Below are positions 17,600 through 26,939 of a stretch of DNA of 64,000 bases, piece by piece. The stretch is taken from assembly GCA_035276085.1 (NCBI GenBank), contig DATELY010000025.1, forward strand, positions 1-64,000. The letters are read 5' to 3'. Each line of letters begins with the position of its first letter. The stretch's first letter is position 1. Made by a program: the position numbers and the translations under genes. The notes under the pieces are model-generated. The model had not been told where the DNA came from, searched no databases, and saw only the letters and a list, made by a program, of their open reading frames with translations. This stretch comes from DATELY01 sp035276085. Lineage in GTDB: Bacteria > Pseudomonadota > Gammaproteobacteria > Steroidobacterales > Steroidobacteraceae.

Positions 17600-20500
17600 T
17601 CAGTGTTGAGCCTGCTGCGATGCCAACATCGGAGCGGGAAGAACTTCAGGCGCGGGCTCGCCGGTACCCAGTCGCTTGCCGATGACGACGAAGAACATCG
17701 GAATCAGAAAGGTCGCGAGGAACGTCGCGCTCAGCATGCCGCCGATCACACCGGTGCCGATTGCGTTGCGGCTCGCCGAGCCTGCCCCGCTTGCCAGCGC
17801 AAGCGGCAACACACCGAGAATGAACGCCATCGAGGTCATCAGAATCGGACGCAAGCGCAAGTGCGCGGCTTCGATCGCTGCATCGATCAGGCTGCGTCCT
17901 TGCAGATGCAGGTTGCGCGCGAACTCCACGATCAGAATCGCGTTCTTCGCCGACAGACCGATGGTCGTGAGCAGGCCGACCTGAAAGTACACGTCATTCG
18001 ACATGCCGACGGTCAGCGCGGCGGTGAGCGCGCCGAGCACACCGAGCGGCACGACGAGGATGACGGCCAACGGAATGAACCAGCTCTCGTACAGCGCCGC
18101 GAGGCTCAGAAACACAACCAGGATCGAGATGGCATAGAGGAGCGGTGCCTGCGAGCCGGAGAGCCGCTCCTGCAGCGACAGCCCCGTCCACTCATAGCCG
18201 ACGCCTTGCGGCAGCTGAGCTGCAAGTCGATCCATTGCGGCCATGGCCTGCCCCGTGCTCCTGCCCGGCGCAGCCTGGCCCTGGATTTCGATGGACGATA
18301 CGCCGTTGAAGCGCTCGAGCTTCGGCGAACCGTAGGTCCATCTGCCGGTCGCGAAGGCGGAGATCGGCACCATCGCGCCCTCCGCGTTGCGCACGTAGTG
18401 CCACCGCAGATCCTCGGGGACCATGCGGAACGGCTGGTCTGCCTGCACGTACACTTTCTTGATGCGGCCATCCGTATCGAGGAAGTTGTTGACGTAGCGC
18501 GAGCCCCACGCGATGGCGAACGATTGATCGATATCGCTCGGCACAACGCCGAGCGCGCTCGCTTTCTCGCGATCCACGTCGATCTTGAATGTCGGGTTGT
18601 CCTCCAGGCCATTTGCGCGCACGAGCGCGATGGACGGGTCATTCCGTGCACTCGCGAGCAACCGGTCGCGCGCGCGCATGAGGGCTTCATGTCCCACGCC
18701 GCCACGATCCTCCAACTCCAGATCGAAGCCCGACGCCGTACCGAGCTCGCGGATCGGCGGCGGATTCATGGGGATGACGATGGCCTCGCTATAGGACGCG
18801 AACCGCGATGCGATGCGCTGGATGAGTGCTTGCACGCCCAGGTCCGCCCCTTTGCGCTCGGACCAGTCTTTCAAGTGCACGAACACCATGCCCTGATTCT
18901 GTCCACGCCCTGCGTAGTTGTAGCCTACGATCTCGAAAGCCGCGTCCACCATGCGCGACTCTTGCTGCAGCAGGTAGTTGCTCACCTGATCGAGCGCAAG
19001 GCCGGTGCGGCCTTGCGTGCTGCCCGGCGGTCCCTGCACTTGTACGAGCAGGTAACCCTGATCTTCATCGGGCAGGAACGACGTCGGCAGGTGCAGAAAC
19101 AGCATGGCAACCACACCGAGCGTCGCGCCATAGATCAGCAGCCAGCGGCCGGCGCGCGCGATGACATGGCGCACGCCGTGCAGATAGCGATCGCGGCCGT
19201 TCTCGAAGAGCCGGTTGAACGCAGCGAAGAAACCTCGTGCCGGCGGCGCGTGGCCTGCGCGCAGGAGCGTTGCGCACAGTGCCGGCGTCAGACTGAGTGC
19301 CACGAAGACGGACAGCGCCATCGCTGCAACGATGGTGAGCGAGAACTGGCGATAGATCGCGCCGACGGATCCCGTGGAGAACGCCATCGGGACGAACACT
19401 GCGGAAAGCACCACAGCGACACCGAGCAGCGCGCCGGTGATCTGACTCATCGCCTTGCCCGTTGCTTCGCGCGGTGACAGTTTCTCGTCCGCGATGAGGC
19501 GCTCGACGTTCTCCACGACGACGATGGCATCGTCGACCAGCAGGCCGATGGCGAGCACCAGCCCGAACATGGAGAGTGTGTTGATCGTGAATCCGGCTGC
19601 GGCCATCACGCCGAAGGTGCCGAGCAGGACCACCGGCACGGCAATCGTCGGCACGAGCGTCGCGCGGATGTTCTGCAGGAACAGATACATCACCAGGAAC
19701 ACGAGCGCGACGCCCTCGAAGAGGGTTTTCACGACCTCGGCAATCGACACTCGCACGAAAGGCGTCGTGTCGTAGGGATAGACGACACGCAAGCCCGGTG
19801 GGAAGTACTTCGACAGCTCAGCGATGCGTGCCCGCACCGCATCGGCCGTAGCGAGCGCATTGGCACCGGTCGCGAGCTGAATTCCGATTCCCGAGGCTGG
19901 CTCGCCGTTGTACTTGCTGTCGACGTTGAAGTTCTCCGCACCGAGCTCCACGCGCGCTACATCGCGCAGATGCACCTGCGAGCCATCGGGATTCGCCTTG
20001 AGCAGGATGCGGCCGAACTCCTCCGGCGTGCGCAAGAGCGTTGCCTCGGTGATCGAGGCCGTGAGCCGCTGCGAGGCAGGTGCAGGCGTTCCACCCAGTT
20101 GTCCGCCCGAGATCTGCACGTTCTGGCTCTGCAGAGCGGTCGTGACGTCGATGGGTGTGAGCGCGAAGCTGTCGAGCTTGTTCGCGTCCAGCCAGATGCG
20201 CATCGCGTACTGCGTGCCGAACACGTTGATGTTGCCGACGCCATTGAGCCGGCTGACCGGATCCTGCACGTGGGACACGATGTAGTCCGCTATATCGAAC
20301 CTCGTCATGCTCCGGTCGGAGGAAACGAACGCCGCCATCAGCAGCAGCGACGTGCTCGATTTGGTGACACGAATACCCGACTGTTGCACTTGGGCGGGCA
20401 AGAGCGGCGCGGCGAGCTGCAGTTTGTTCTGGACCTGCACCTGGGCGATGTCGGGGTCCGTGCCGGGCTCGAAGGTGAGCGTCGTCGTGGACTGGCCGTT

Positions 20501-20752
20501 GTCATCGCTCGTGGAGGACAGGTAGAGCAGATGATCGATGCCGTTCATCTGCTGCTCGATGATCTGGACGACCGTGTTCTCGACCGTCGCCGCCGCCGCT
20601 CCGGGATAGGTCGTGGTGATCTGGATCGACGGCGGCGCGATCTTCGGATACTGCTCGATCGGCAGCCGCACGATCGCGAGCGCACCGGCCAGCATGATCA
20701 GGATCGCGATGACGATCGCGAAAATCGGACGGGCGATGAAGAAGCGAGCCAT
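17600..20752 (-). CDS. RND multidrug efflux transporter, HAE1 (AcrB/MexB) family
   Basis: 1050 aa from ATG at 20752 (MARFFIARPIFAIVIAI), the conserved AcrB-type start; the 24 codons upstream are not typical. Twelve transmembrane segments in the usual 1+5+1+5 layout and two large periplasmic loops are visible. Proton-relay residues are GLLVDDAIVVVENVER (Asp-Asp) and the late SAKNAILIVEFA (Lys). The central gene of the efflux operon, 16 bp after the adaptor. Substrate range probably hydrophobic drugs or aromatic compounds. No local TetR-type repressor is seen. Confidence 0.95.
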   Translation of the reverse strand: MARFFIARPIFAIVIAILIMLAGALAIVRLPIEQYPKIAPPSIQITTTYPGAAAATVENTVVQIIEQQMNGIDHLLYLSSTSDDNGQSTTTLTFEPGTDPDIAQVQVQNKLQLAAPLLPAQVQQSGIRVTKSSTSLLLMAAFVSSDRSMTRFDIADYIVSHVQDPVSRLNGVGNINVFGTQYAMRIWLDANKLDSFALTPIDVTTALQSQNVQISGGQLGGTPAPASQRLTASITEATLLRTPEEFGRILLKANPDGSQVHLRDVARVELGAENFNVDSKYNGEPASGIGIQLATGANALATADAVRARIAELSKYFPPGLRVVYPYDTTPFVRVSIAEVVKTLFEGVALVFLVMYLFLQNIRATLVPTIAVPVVLLGTFGVMAAAGFTINTLSMFGLVLAIGLLVDDAIVVVENVERLIADEKLSPREATGKAMSQITGALLGVAVVLSAVFVPMAFSTGSVGAIYRQFSLTIVAAMALSVFVALSLTPALCATLLRAGHAPPARGFFAAFNRLFENGRDRYLHGVRHVIARAGRWLLIYGATLGVVAMLFLHLPTSFLPDEDQGYLLVQVQGPPGSTQGRTGLALDQVSNYLLQQESRMVDAAFEIVGYNYAGRGQNQGMVFVHLKDWSERKGADLGVQALIQRIASRFASYSEAIVIPMNPPPIRELGTASGFDLELEDRGGVGHEALMRARDRLLASARNDPSIALVRANGLEDNPTFKIDVDREKASALGVVPSDIDQSFAIAWGSRYVNNFLDTDGRIKKVYVQADQPFRMVPEDLRWHYVRNAEGAMVPISAFATGRWTYGSPKLERFNGVSSIEIQGQAAPGRSTGQAMAAMDRLAAQLPQGVGYEWTGLSLQERLSGSQAPLLYAISILVVFLSLAALYESWFIPLAVILVVPLGVLGALTAALTVGMSNDVYFQVGLLTTIGLSAKNAILIVEFARNLHLQGRSLIDAAIEAAHLRLRPILMTSMAFILGVLPLALASGAGSASRNAIGTGVIGGMLSATFLATFLIPMFFVVIGKRLGTGEPAPEVLPAPMLASQQAQH

Positions 20753-20768
20753 CGTGTTATCGCTCAAC

Positions 20769-21968
20769 TCAGGTAGGTTGCGCCGGCAGGTTGCGCGCGA
20801 GCCGCTGCGTCGATGGCGCGGCAACCGCGCTCACAGCCATTCCCGGTTGCACTCGCTGCACGCCCGACACGATCACACGGTCGCCATCCTGCAAGCCGCT
20901 TTCTACGACCCACTGGTCGCCGAACGTGCGTGCAGCGTCGATGGTCCGCTGTGAGACCTTGTTGTCCGCGCCCACGACCAGCACCGTTGCCCTGCCGGTG
21001 CGATCGTGCGTGACGCCTTGCTGCGGAACGAGCATGGCGTGATCGCTCGTGCCCTGATCGATGGCAGCCCGCACGAACATGCCCGGAAGGAGCACGTGAT
21101 CGGGATTGGGAAACAGGGCGCGCACCGTCACGGTGCCCGTGCCGCGATCGACACTGATATCGGTGAACTGCAGCGTGCCGGTGCTCGTGTACGTCGTACC
21201 GTCTTCCAGGATGAGCCGCACCTTGGCCTGCTCCGGACCATTGAGCTTGATCCGCCCGCTTGCGACCTGTTGTCGCAGTTGCAGTCCTTCGACGCTCGTC
21301 TGATTGAGGTCCACGTAGATCGGATCGATCTGTTGCACGCTGGCCATGAGCGTGGCGGCGCCAGCCTGCACGTACGCACCCTGTGTGACGAGCGCTGCGC
21401 CGATGCGTCCGCTGATCGGTGAGACGACATCCGTGTAGCCGAGGTTGATCCTTGCGGTGCGGACGGCGGCTATGCCAGCGGCGACATCGGCCGCGGCCTG
21501 ATCTCGTGCTGCGACTGCATTGATGTACGTCTGCTTGCTGATGGCGTTGCCGTCCACGAGCACCTTGTCGCGCTCCGCCTGGACGCTGGTCGACTCGAAC
21601 GTCGCGCGCGCGCGTGCGAGCTGCGCCTGCGCGCTCTGCAGCGCCGCTCCATACGGCTCGGGATCGATCTGATACAGGCGCTCATCGCCCCGGACATCGC
21701 TGCCTTCCTCGAACTCGCGGCGCCGCACGATACCGTCGACGCGCGCCCGCACCTCCGCGACGAGATAGGCGGATGTGCGGCCCGGCAGCTCGGTCGTGAC
21801 CGGCACCGATTGAGGGTGAACGGTGACTACGGTGACAGCAGGCGGCGAGGCAGCCGCGGGTTGGGCGCGCGAACTGCATCCACTCATTGCGGCGCCGACC
21901 GTGATCAGCACCATCAGCACGAATGCGTCGCGCGCTTCGAGCACATTCACGTTCGGCTTTGCATCCAT
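20769..21968 (-). CDS. RND efflux periplasmic adaptor (membrane fusion lipoprotein), AcrA-like
   Basis: 399 aa. The lipobox GAAMSGC sets the acylated Cys at about residue 31. The lipoyl half-motifs VRARVDGIVRRREFEEGSDV and VVSPISGRIGAALVTQGAYV flank a coiled-coil hairpin, followed by beta-barrel and membrane-proximal domains. First gene of the MFP-RND-OMF operon, with AGGT just before the ATG. It bridges the inner-membrane pump and the outer-membrane channel. Confidence 0.94.
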   Translation of the reverse strand: MDAKPNVNVLEARDAFVLMVLITVGAAMSGCSSRAQPAAASPPAVTVVTVHPQSVPVTTELPGRTSAYLVAEVRARVDGIVRRREFEEGSDVRGDERLYQIDPEPYGAALQSAQAQLARARATFESTSVQAERDKVLVDGNAISKQTYINAVAARDQAAADVAAGIAAVRTARINLGYTDVVSPISGRIGAALVTQGAYVQAGAATLMASVQQIDPIYVDLNQTSVEGLQLRQQVASGRIKLNGPEQAKVRLILEDGTTYTSTGTLQFTDISVDRGTGTVTVRALFPNPDHVLLPGMFVRAAIDQGTSDHAMLVPQQGVTHDRTGRATVLVVGADNKVSQRTIDAARTFGDQWVVESGLQDGDRVIVSGVQRVQPGMAVSAVAAPSTQRLARNLPAQPT

Positions 21969-22097
21969 GGGACCTCGCGTTCAACAGGTGTCGCGATGCG
22001 CGATGGGATGCAGTCGATCACGTCGCTCACGCAGCAGCGTTACCTGTCAGCGCGCGCGCATTTCAGACGAAACGCTGACTGCGCGCATCGGGTGAGC

Positions 22098-22682
22098 TCA
22101 CGGGCATGCAGTCGATGTGCCGATCGCGTCCACCTTGAAGTTGCATGCCTGGACTGCATCGGCATACAGCCGCGCTGAACTGTCGGGCCGTATGGGCAGC
22201 ACGATCCTCCACGCCTGGGTTGGGTGCTGAACAGCCCAATAGAGAGAACCGAGCCCGGCGCGGGACATGCGAACGCTCGAGCGGATATCTGCCGGCTCGC
22301 GACTGCCAGTGACCGAAATGGACTGCGTCTCTTGGGGGTCGACGCGTATCGACACGATGCGTGCATCATGGCGCATCGTCTCGATCACCTCCCCACACCG
22401 GTCATCCGGTCCCGGCCCACTGAGATCCACGACGATCACCGATTCGTTGTCTGGCCGCACCCACTTCAACTGATAGCCGACCTGGTTGCTCAGCAGCGAA
22501 CTCACGAATCCTGGATCTTCCGGATTAGGGACATCCGGCGTGAGCTCGATCATCAGGCGCATGGAGCAACGAGGCGATGAGGCCGCAGACGCCGAGGCGC
22601 TGCTGAGTGCAGTGAGGCAGACAAGCGCGATCGCCGTGATCAGCAGTGCAACGGCAGAGGAGAGGCATCGGTATGCTTTCAT
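22098..22682 (-). CDS. Secreted protein of unknown function
   Basis: 194 aa from ATG at 22682, which has CGGAGACAG upstream; an ATG 18 bp earlier lacks a site. Signal peptide of about 35 residues ends SASASA. The mature part holds four cysteines that could form two disulfides (SPRCSMR, DDRCGE, ACNFK, TACP) and no domain I recognise. It is probably monocistronic, beside the efflux operon on the same strand. Confidence 0.6.
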   Translation of the reverse strand: MKAYRCLSSAVALLITAIALVCLTALSSASASAASSPRCSMRLMIELTPDVPNPEDPGFVSSLLSNQVGYQLKWVRPDNESVIVVDLSGPGPDDRCGEVIETMRHDARIVSIRVDPQETQSISVTGSREPADIRSSVRMSRAGLGSLYWAVQHPTQAWRIVLPIRPDSSARLYADAVQACNFKVDAIGTSTACP

Positions 22683-22821
22683 GGCTGTCTCCGCGAACAT
22701 CGTCGAAAGCAGGATGCGGAGAGCGTGAAAGATGTGTGTAGCGACGGTATGTCGCTGTCGGACGGCCCTGTTTCAAATGAAAAAAAGAGCGCGCACGTGA
22801 GCTTGTCTGGCAAATACAGGC

Positions 22822-22858
22822 GCCCCCACCCTCCCCCGCTGCGCAGGGGAGGGGACGC
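22822..22858 (+). repeat. Palindromic repeat, short form, copy B
   Basis: GCCCCCACCCTCCCCCGCTG followed by CGCAGGGGAGGGGACGC: a near-palindrome lacking the internal long-form insert. It lies between the secreted-protein gene and the gene at 22904. Confidence 0.8.
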
Positions 22859-22903
22859 AACGCAGTTTGCGAACACCAGGAGGGCGACAGCCTCTCGCCA
22901 TCG

Positions 22904-23614
22904 TCACTTCACGCTGTAGCCGCGCGCATCCAGGCATGCCGCTTGAGCACGCATGTAGTCCGCCCGCCTCTGAGCTGCTGCGTCGACCGGCACACCGCCC
23001 CCAGATGCCGTCGGATCGTAGCCAGTCGCCAGCACAGCGGAGCGATGGCATTCGTAACGATCTTGCGCCTGCTGCTCGGTGGACTGCCCGTTCCTCGGGT
23101 ACACGAAGATCGAATTGCTTTGCGGTGCCTCGGTAGTGCCACCGTTTTCGATGCCTGTGGGCGGGCTCACGACCTGGTACTGATTCTCGCCGGGAATCCA
23201 GGTGTAGTACGTGTCGTCGGCGTAGTAGTACGGCACGCCACCCCACCACACGGTGGAGTAGAACGGCGGCAGCACCGGTACGAATGCGCCGATGGGCGCT
23301 CCGATCACAACCGCGAAGCCGCCATTGCGGCGATACCACTCACCTCCGTGGTAGAAAAAGTCATTACCGCCATAACGAATCGTGTAGGCACCTCGCGGGA
23401 TGCCGCGCACGGCGTAGCCGGGAGCGTGATAGTACTGGTTGTGCGCAAACCGGCTGTCGAAGTGCATGTGCGCCAAGCCACCGTAGACTCGTCCATCCTG
23501 ATACTCGGCGTGCGCCGCCGAAGAGACGGCAAGTGCGGCCGCGACGATGAGCGCCGGCACGACGTACTTCAGCGCCGCAACCCTACGTGTCATCTCGAAG
23601 ATAAAAGTGTGCAT
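22904..23614 (-). CDS. Secreted Tyr/Gly-rich protein, DUF6515-like
   Basis: 236 aa from ATG at 23614 with GAGGTGA at ideal spacing; a GTG three codons earlier overlaps the upstream stop. A signal peptide ends SSAAHA near residue 38. The middle is rich in Tyr, Gly and Trp (RYGGNDFFYHGGEWYRRNGG, VPYYYADDTYYTW), a pattern I associate with DUF6515 proteins. The last 60 residues (QDRYECHRSAV-ATGYDP ... ACLDARGYSVK) repeat the tail of the neighbouring lipoprotein. Translation is likely coupled to that gene. Function unknown; an envelope protein. Confidence 0.68.
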   Translation of the reverse strand: MHTFIFEMTRRVAALKYVVPALIVAAALAVSSAAHAEYQDGRVYGGLAHMHFDSRFAHNQYYHAPGYAVRGIPRGAYTIRYGGNDFFYHGGEWYRRNGGFAVVIGAPIGAFVPVLPPFYSTVWWGGVPYYYADDTYYTWIPGENQYQVVSPPTGIENGGTTEAPQSNSIFVYPRNGQSTEQQAQDRYECHRSAVLATGYDPTASGGGVPVDAAAQRRADYMRAQAACLDARGYSVK

Positions 23615-23619
23615 CGCAA

Positions 23620-24168
23620 TCACCTCACGCTATAGCCGCGTGCCTCCAGGCAGGCACTCACTGCGCGGCGAAACTCTGCCGCCCTGCGCTCGAGCATCGT
23701 TGTCTGTGCCTGACTGAGATCAGCCTGAGCCTGCAAGCGCGCGAGTTCCTCATCGTGCTCTGCGGAGATTCCGCCGATCGCAGCTCCCGCCAGGCCCCCG
23801 AGCAGCGCACCGCGTCCGGCCTCCCATGGTCTGGACACGGCAGCGCCCAGAGCTGCTCCGGCGATCGCACCGGCACCCACCTGCGCGCCCGATGGTGGGC
23901 CTCCGGCAACGATCTGCATCCGTTGATGCGGCGGCACGTTCGGCTCGCTCGGATCGAAGCCCGTCTGCTGCACGGCCCAGGCGCTGCACTCGTACTTGTC
24001 ACGGCCCTGCTGTTCGGCCGAGAGCGCGCGACCTGCGGATGGATAGAAGTACACGTTCGTGTCCAGGGTCGGGGGCTCGCTCGCCAGCGGTGCCTCGATG
24101 GGTTCCGTTGCGCAACCGCATAGGACGGAAGTCGTCATCAACAGCATCAGCGGCACGGTGGTGTTCAT
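23620..24168 (-). CDS. Glycine-zipper lipoprotein
   Basis: 182 aa. The lipobox VLCGC puts the acylated Cys at about residue 19. A glycine zipper spans roughly residues 98-135 (GAGAIAGAALGAAV, GALLGGLAGAAIGG), followed by a short coiled coil. Its stop overlaps the possible GTG start of the downstream secreted-protein gene, so the two form an operon. Both share YEC-x3-AV-x2-TG-DP and a terminal ACLEARGYSV motif, suggesting partners built on one module. SlyB/OmpA-linked envelope functions are known for such zippers, but none can be assigned. Confidence 0.72.
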   Translation of the reverse strand: MNTTVPLMLLMTTSVLCGCATEPIEAPLASEPPTLDTNVYFYPSAGRALSAEQQGRDKYECSAWAVQQTGFDPSEPNVPPHQRMQIVAGGPPSGAQVGAGAIAGAALGAAVSRPWEAGRGALLGGLAGAAIGGISAEHDEELARLQAQADLSQAQTTMLERRAAEFRRAVSACLEARGYSVR

Positions 24169-24370
24169 GGCATCGCCTCTTGCATTCGACAGCGAGCATC
24201 CGTCCCATTTGCTTCCTTTCGGTTGCGCGGCGCGTCGGGCGAGTTACCGATGAAACTCATCTCCGCCATGTCGCTCGACGATCGCGCCCTTGCCCAGCGA
24301 TAGAGCACGAGGATCAGGTGCTGCGGCGGCGGCCCCCCCAGCCGCCGCGGCCCAGGACGCACTGGCGGCG

Positions 24371-24781
24371 TCAACCATTGACGCTGTTCCTCGCGTCCGC
24401 GATGGCGGCGTGTATCTGCGGTTTGGCAGATGCAACCGCGTTGCGCACACACGTGCCGCCGTCCATCTCGAACGGATCAATGGCTGCGCAAGTCTTGCGA
24501 GCAGCCTTGGCAACGCTGTCCTTGAGCTGCGCGACACCGGCGCTCGAGGTGAGCGTCGCGGCATCGGCCGTGACTAGCGCTGTGGCGGTGACCTGCTTGA
24601 TTGGCATACCGGTCTGATCGTCGCGGCCGATGTTTTTGCTCGTAGGCGCGGAGATCGTGATCTCATCGGGCCCGCTGCCATGCGCCTGAGCGCTCATGAC
24701 GGGAAGCGCCGCGATGGCGAGCGCCGTCGCCAGATTGCTGCGCCACGTGCTGGTACGAATCGAAGTCGTCGCGGTAATCAT
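24371..24781 (-). CDS. UrcA-family secreted protein
   Basis: 136 aa, ATG preceded by AGGAGA. A signal peptide ends near residue 33 (SAQA). Mature protein has the UrcA layout: a short beta segment followed by TSSAGVAQLKDSVAKAARKTC and a second Cys (GGTCVRNAV), likely a disulfide. The family is frequent in sphingomonads and Xanthomonadales and is of unknown function. It stands alone between the phospholipase D gene and the glycine-zipper pair. Confidence 0.7.
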   Translation of the reverse strand: MITATTSIRTSTWRSNLATALAIAALPVMSAQAHGSGPDEITISAPTSKNIGRDDQTGMPIKQVTATALVTADAATLTSSAGVAQLKDSVAKAARKTCAAIDPFEMDGGTCVRNAVASAKPQIHAAIADARNSVNG

Positions 24782-24961
24782 TGTCGTCTCCTCTCAGTCG
24801 GGGACGGCCCATGTGCCGTCAGCGCCGATCCTGTGCGCACGAATGCACCGGTTGATTGCAAAATCGACTCGATCCGTTTCAGCTGTGACTGCAGAGTGGC
24901 CGAAAGTGCGCAGGCGCTCCTATCGGCACGGAAGACATGACTTCCTGGCTGTGTCGCCAGG

Positions 24962-26554
24962 TCACAAATACTTCTCGAGCGGGAATAGGCCGTAGAAGGT
25001 CGAGGCCATACGCCGCCCGACGGATACGCCCGGCTCGTGGCCGCTCTCTTGTTCGGTGGCATCCTGCAGCGTGACCCACCGCGTACTGCCGCCATGGAGC
25101 TCGACGCGCCAACTGTTCTGTAGCGATAAGTTCTCTTCGATCGCCGCAGCCACCTGACTCGCAAGCTCGGGGCTGTCGATCAGGAGCGCGGTTTCCGTGT
25201 TCAGGAACGCCGAGCGCAAATTGACGTTGAAGGAGCCGATGTAGACGTAGCGTCGATCGAACACGGCCGATTTCGAATGCAGGCCGAAGCGCGTGGTGGC
25301 CGAGCAATGCCGGGCCACAGCGATCAAGTGTCTGCACGAGGGTGCATCGGGCCGTAGCTCATGGAGCTCGATGCCTGCGCGGAGCATCTGTTTACGTCGT
25401 CGTGCGTAGCCCGAATGATTCGTGGTGAGGTCATTGGAAGCGAGCGAGTTGGTGAGCGCGCGCACGCGCACACCCGCCTCATGAGATTGCGCGAACAGTC
25501 CCAAGGCGCGGCCGCCCAGAATGAAGTACGCCGATTCGATCAACACCTCGTCCTTGGCTTGTTGCATGAGATGACCGAGCGCAGTGGCCACTGCCTGTGT
25601 CTGCCGGGAGTCCTCCAACGCCTGCGGCGGCGTATCGCTGACGAGCTGCGCGGACGCCCACACGAGATCCGCAAGCGTCGATTCCCAGTACCTGCGCGCC
25701 TCATCGCTGCCATGAGCTGGCCCATAGCCGAGGTCGGCAAGACGTTGGGTCGCCTCATCGAGCCGAATACGCGCCGACGTCAGTTGCGAGTCGACCAGGC
25801 CCTGCTTGCTGATCTGCTGGATCGGCACGGCCCATTCACTGTTCCAGAACGTCTCGAAGGCTCGACCGACCTGTGGCACGACAGGACCTGCCGCAAGCAC
25901 ATCGCGATCGCGGAAGTTCAGCTCCCCGCTCGCATCGAAATACTCATCGCCGATATTGCGCCCGCCGACGATCGTTGCCGCGCCGTCCACGGTGAACGAC
26001 TTGTTGTGCATCCGTCGGTTGAGCTTCGTGAAGCTGCGCGCGAACGAGAACAATCGCGCCGTGCCCTTGCGACCCGGTACCGGGTTGTAGAGACGAATCT
26101 CGATCTGCGGATGTGCGTCGAGCCACGCAAGCTGCGCGTCGCGACTCGCAACATTGATGTCATCGAGCAGGATGCGCACGCGCACGCCGCGATCCGCTGC
26201 GGCCAGCAGACGACTCGCCAGGTAGCGACCGGTGTCGTCGCTGTTCCAGATGTAGTACTGCGCATCGATCGTACGCTCGGCGCTCTCGATCAGTGCCGCT
26301 CGCGCCAGGAATGCCTGCTTGCCGGAATCGAGAACGAGAAAGCCGGAACGTCCTGGAAAGCCCGCGCCTCGATCCGCAGAACTGCGCACGAGGTACGGCT
26401 CGTCTGCCGCGCCGGCGCCATGCGACTCGATGCCCGCCGCCAAGGCTGTGCCAACGACACACCACGAGATGAGCCAGAGCAGCGACCCGAGGCGGCCCGC
26501 GCGGGCACGACGTGAACCGACCGGCCTCACCTTCACGGTGTCCTCGGGCAGCAT
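24962..26554 (-). CDS. Phospholipase D-family protein, cardiolipin synthase ClsC-like
   Basis: 530 aa from ATG at 26554 (a TTG six codons earlier is possible). A hydrophobic N-terminal segment (about residues 24-40) suggests export or anchoring. Two HKD motifs form the catalytic pair: HNKSFTVDGAATIVGGRN near residue 184 and HSKSAVFDRRYVYIGSFN in the second half. IDAQYYIWNSDDTG is typical of the ClsC/YmdC branch, which makes cardiolipin from two phospholipids, usually with a partner protein. No ymdB-like partner is adjacent. An insertion before the second HKD carries two Cys (CRHLIAVARHC). A nuclease function is unlikely given the motif context. Confidence 0.85.
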   Translation of the reverse strand: MLPEDTVKVRPVGSRRARAGRLGSLLWLISWCVVGTALAAGIESHGAGAADEPYLVRSSADRGAGFPGRSGFLVLDSGKQAFLARAALIESAERTIDAQYYIWNSDDTGRYLASRLLAAADRGVRVRILLDDINVASRDAQLAWLDAHPQIEIRLYNPVPGRKGTARLFSFARSFTKLNRRMHNKSFTVDGAATIVGGRNIGDEYFDASGELNFRDRDVLAAGPVVPQVGRAFETFWNSEWAVPIQQISKQGLVDSQLTSARIRLDEATQRLADLGYGPAHGSDEARRYWESTLADLVWASAQLVSDTPPQALEDSRQTQAVATALGHLMQQAKDEVLIESAYFILGGRALGLFAQSHEAGVRVRALTNSLASNDLTTNHSGYARRRKQMLRAGIELHELRPDAPSCRHLIAVARHCSATTRFGLHSKSAVFDRRYVYIGSFNVNLRSAFLNTETALLIDSPELASQVAAAIEENLSLQNSWRVELHGGSTRWVTLQDATEQESGHEPGVSVGRRMASTFYGLFPLEKYL

Positions 26555-26939
26555 GAATGGATGCAAGAGCAAGGGTGCTCACATCCAGTGAGCGGATCGG
26601 TCAGAGGTCGTGGCCGCTGCCCTGCTCGCGTTGCTGCGATTGCAGCGCGCGCTGCCGTAGCGGCGCTATCAAGAAAGCGCATCGCGACAGATGAGAATAG
26701 TTCTCGTCTCAATGGAGTCGGGAAATGTTTCAAACTGCCGGGGAAGAAGTCCGCTTTTTCCAACCATGCAAGGGGCAAGGACGCGCGGCATTCACCTGAA
26801 TCAGACAGTTACCCGCGCCCCGATCAGACAACCCCTGAAATTTCGCGATGTGAAGTTAAATCGACAGTGGGGCGCGCAGTCAGGGGATATGTTCATGCCC
26901 GCGTCGTCGTAAGCGCTGCCCGCGGGATCCGGGAATTCC
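26555..26939. promoter_or_regulatory. 385-bp divergent region between ClsC-like gene and bcsA
   Basis: No supportable gene. GAGAA-TAG-TTCTC at 26693-26705 is a small perfect palindrome that could be an operator for cellulose synthesis. The part from about 26760 to 26880 is less GC-rich than the genes, as expected for the bcsA promoter. No clear -35/-10 pair. Confidence 0.4.

Noticed and set aside
17531..19477. Long plus-strand ORFs opposite the RND and outer-membrane genes
   Set aside because: Arg/His-rich antisense shadows of high-GC genes with no domain; the minus-strand genes explain the region fully.
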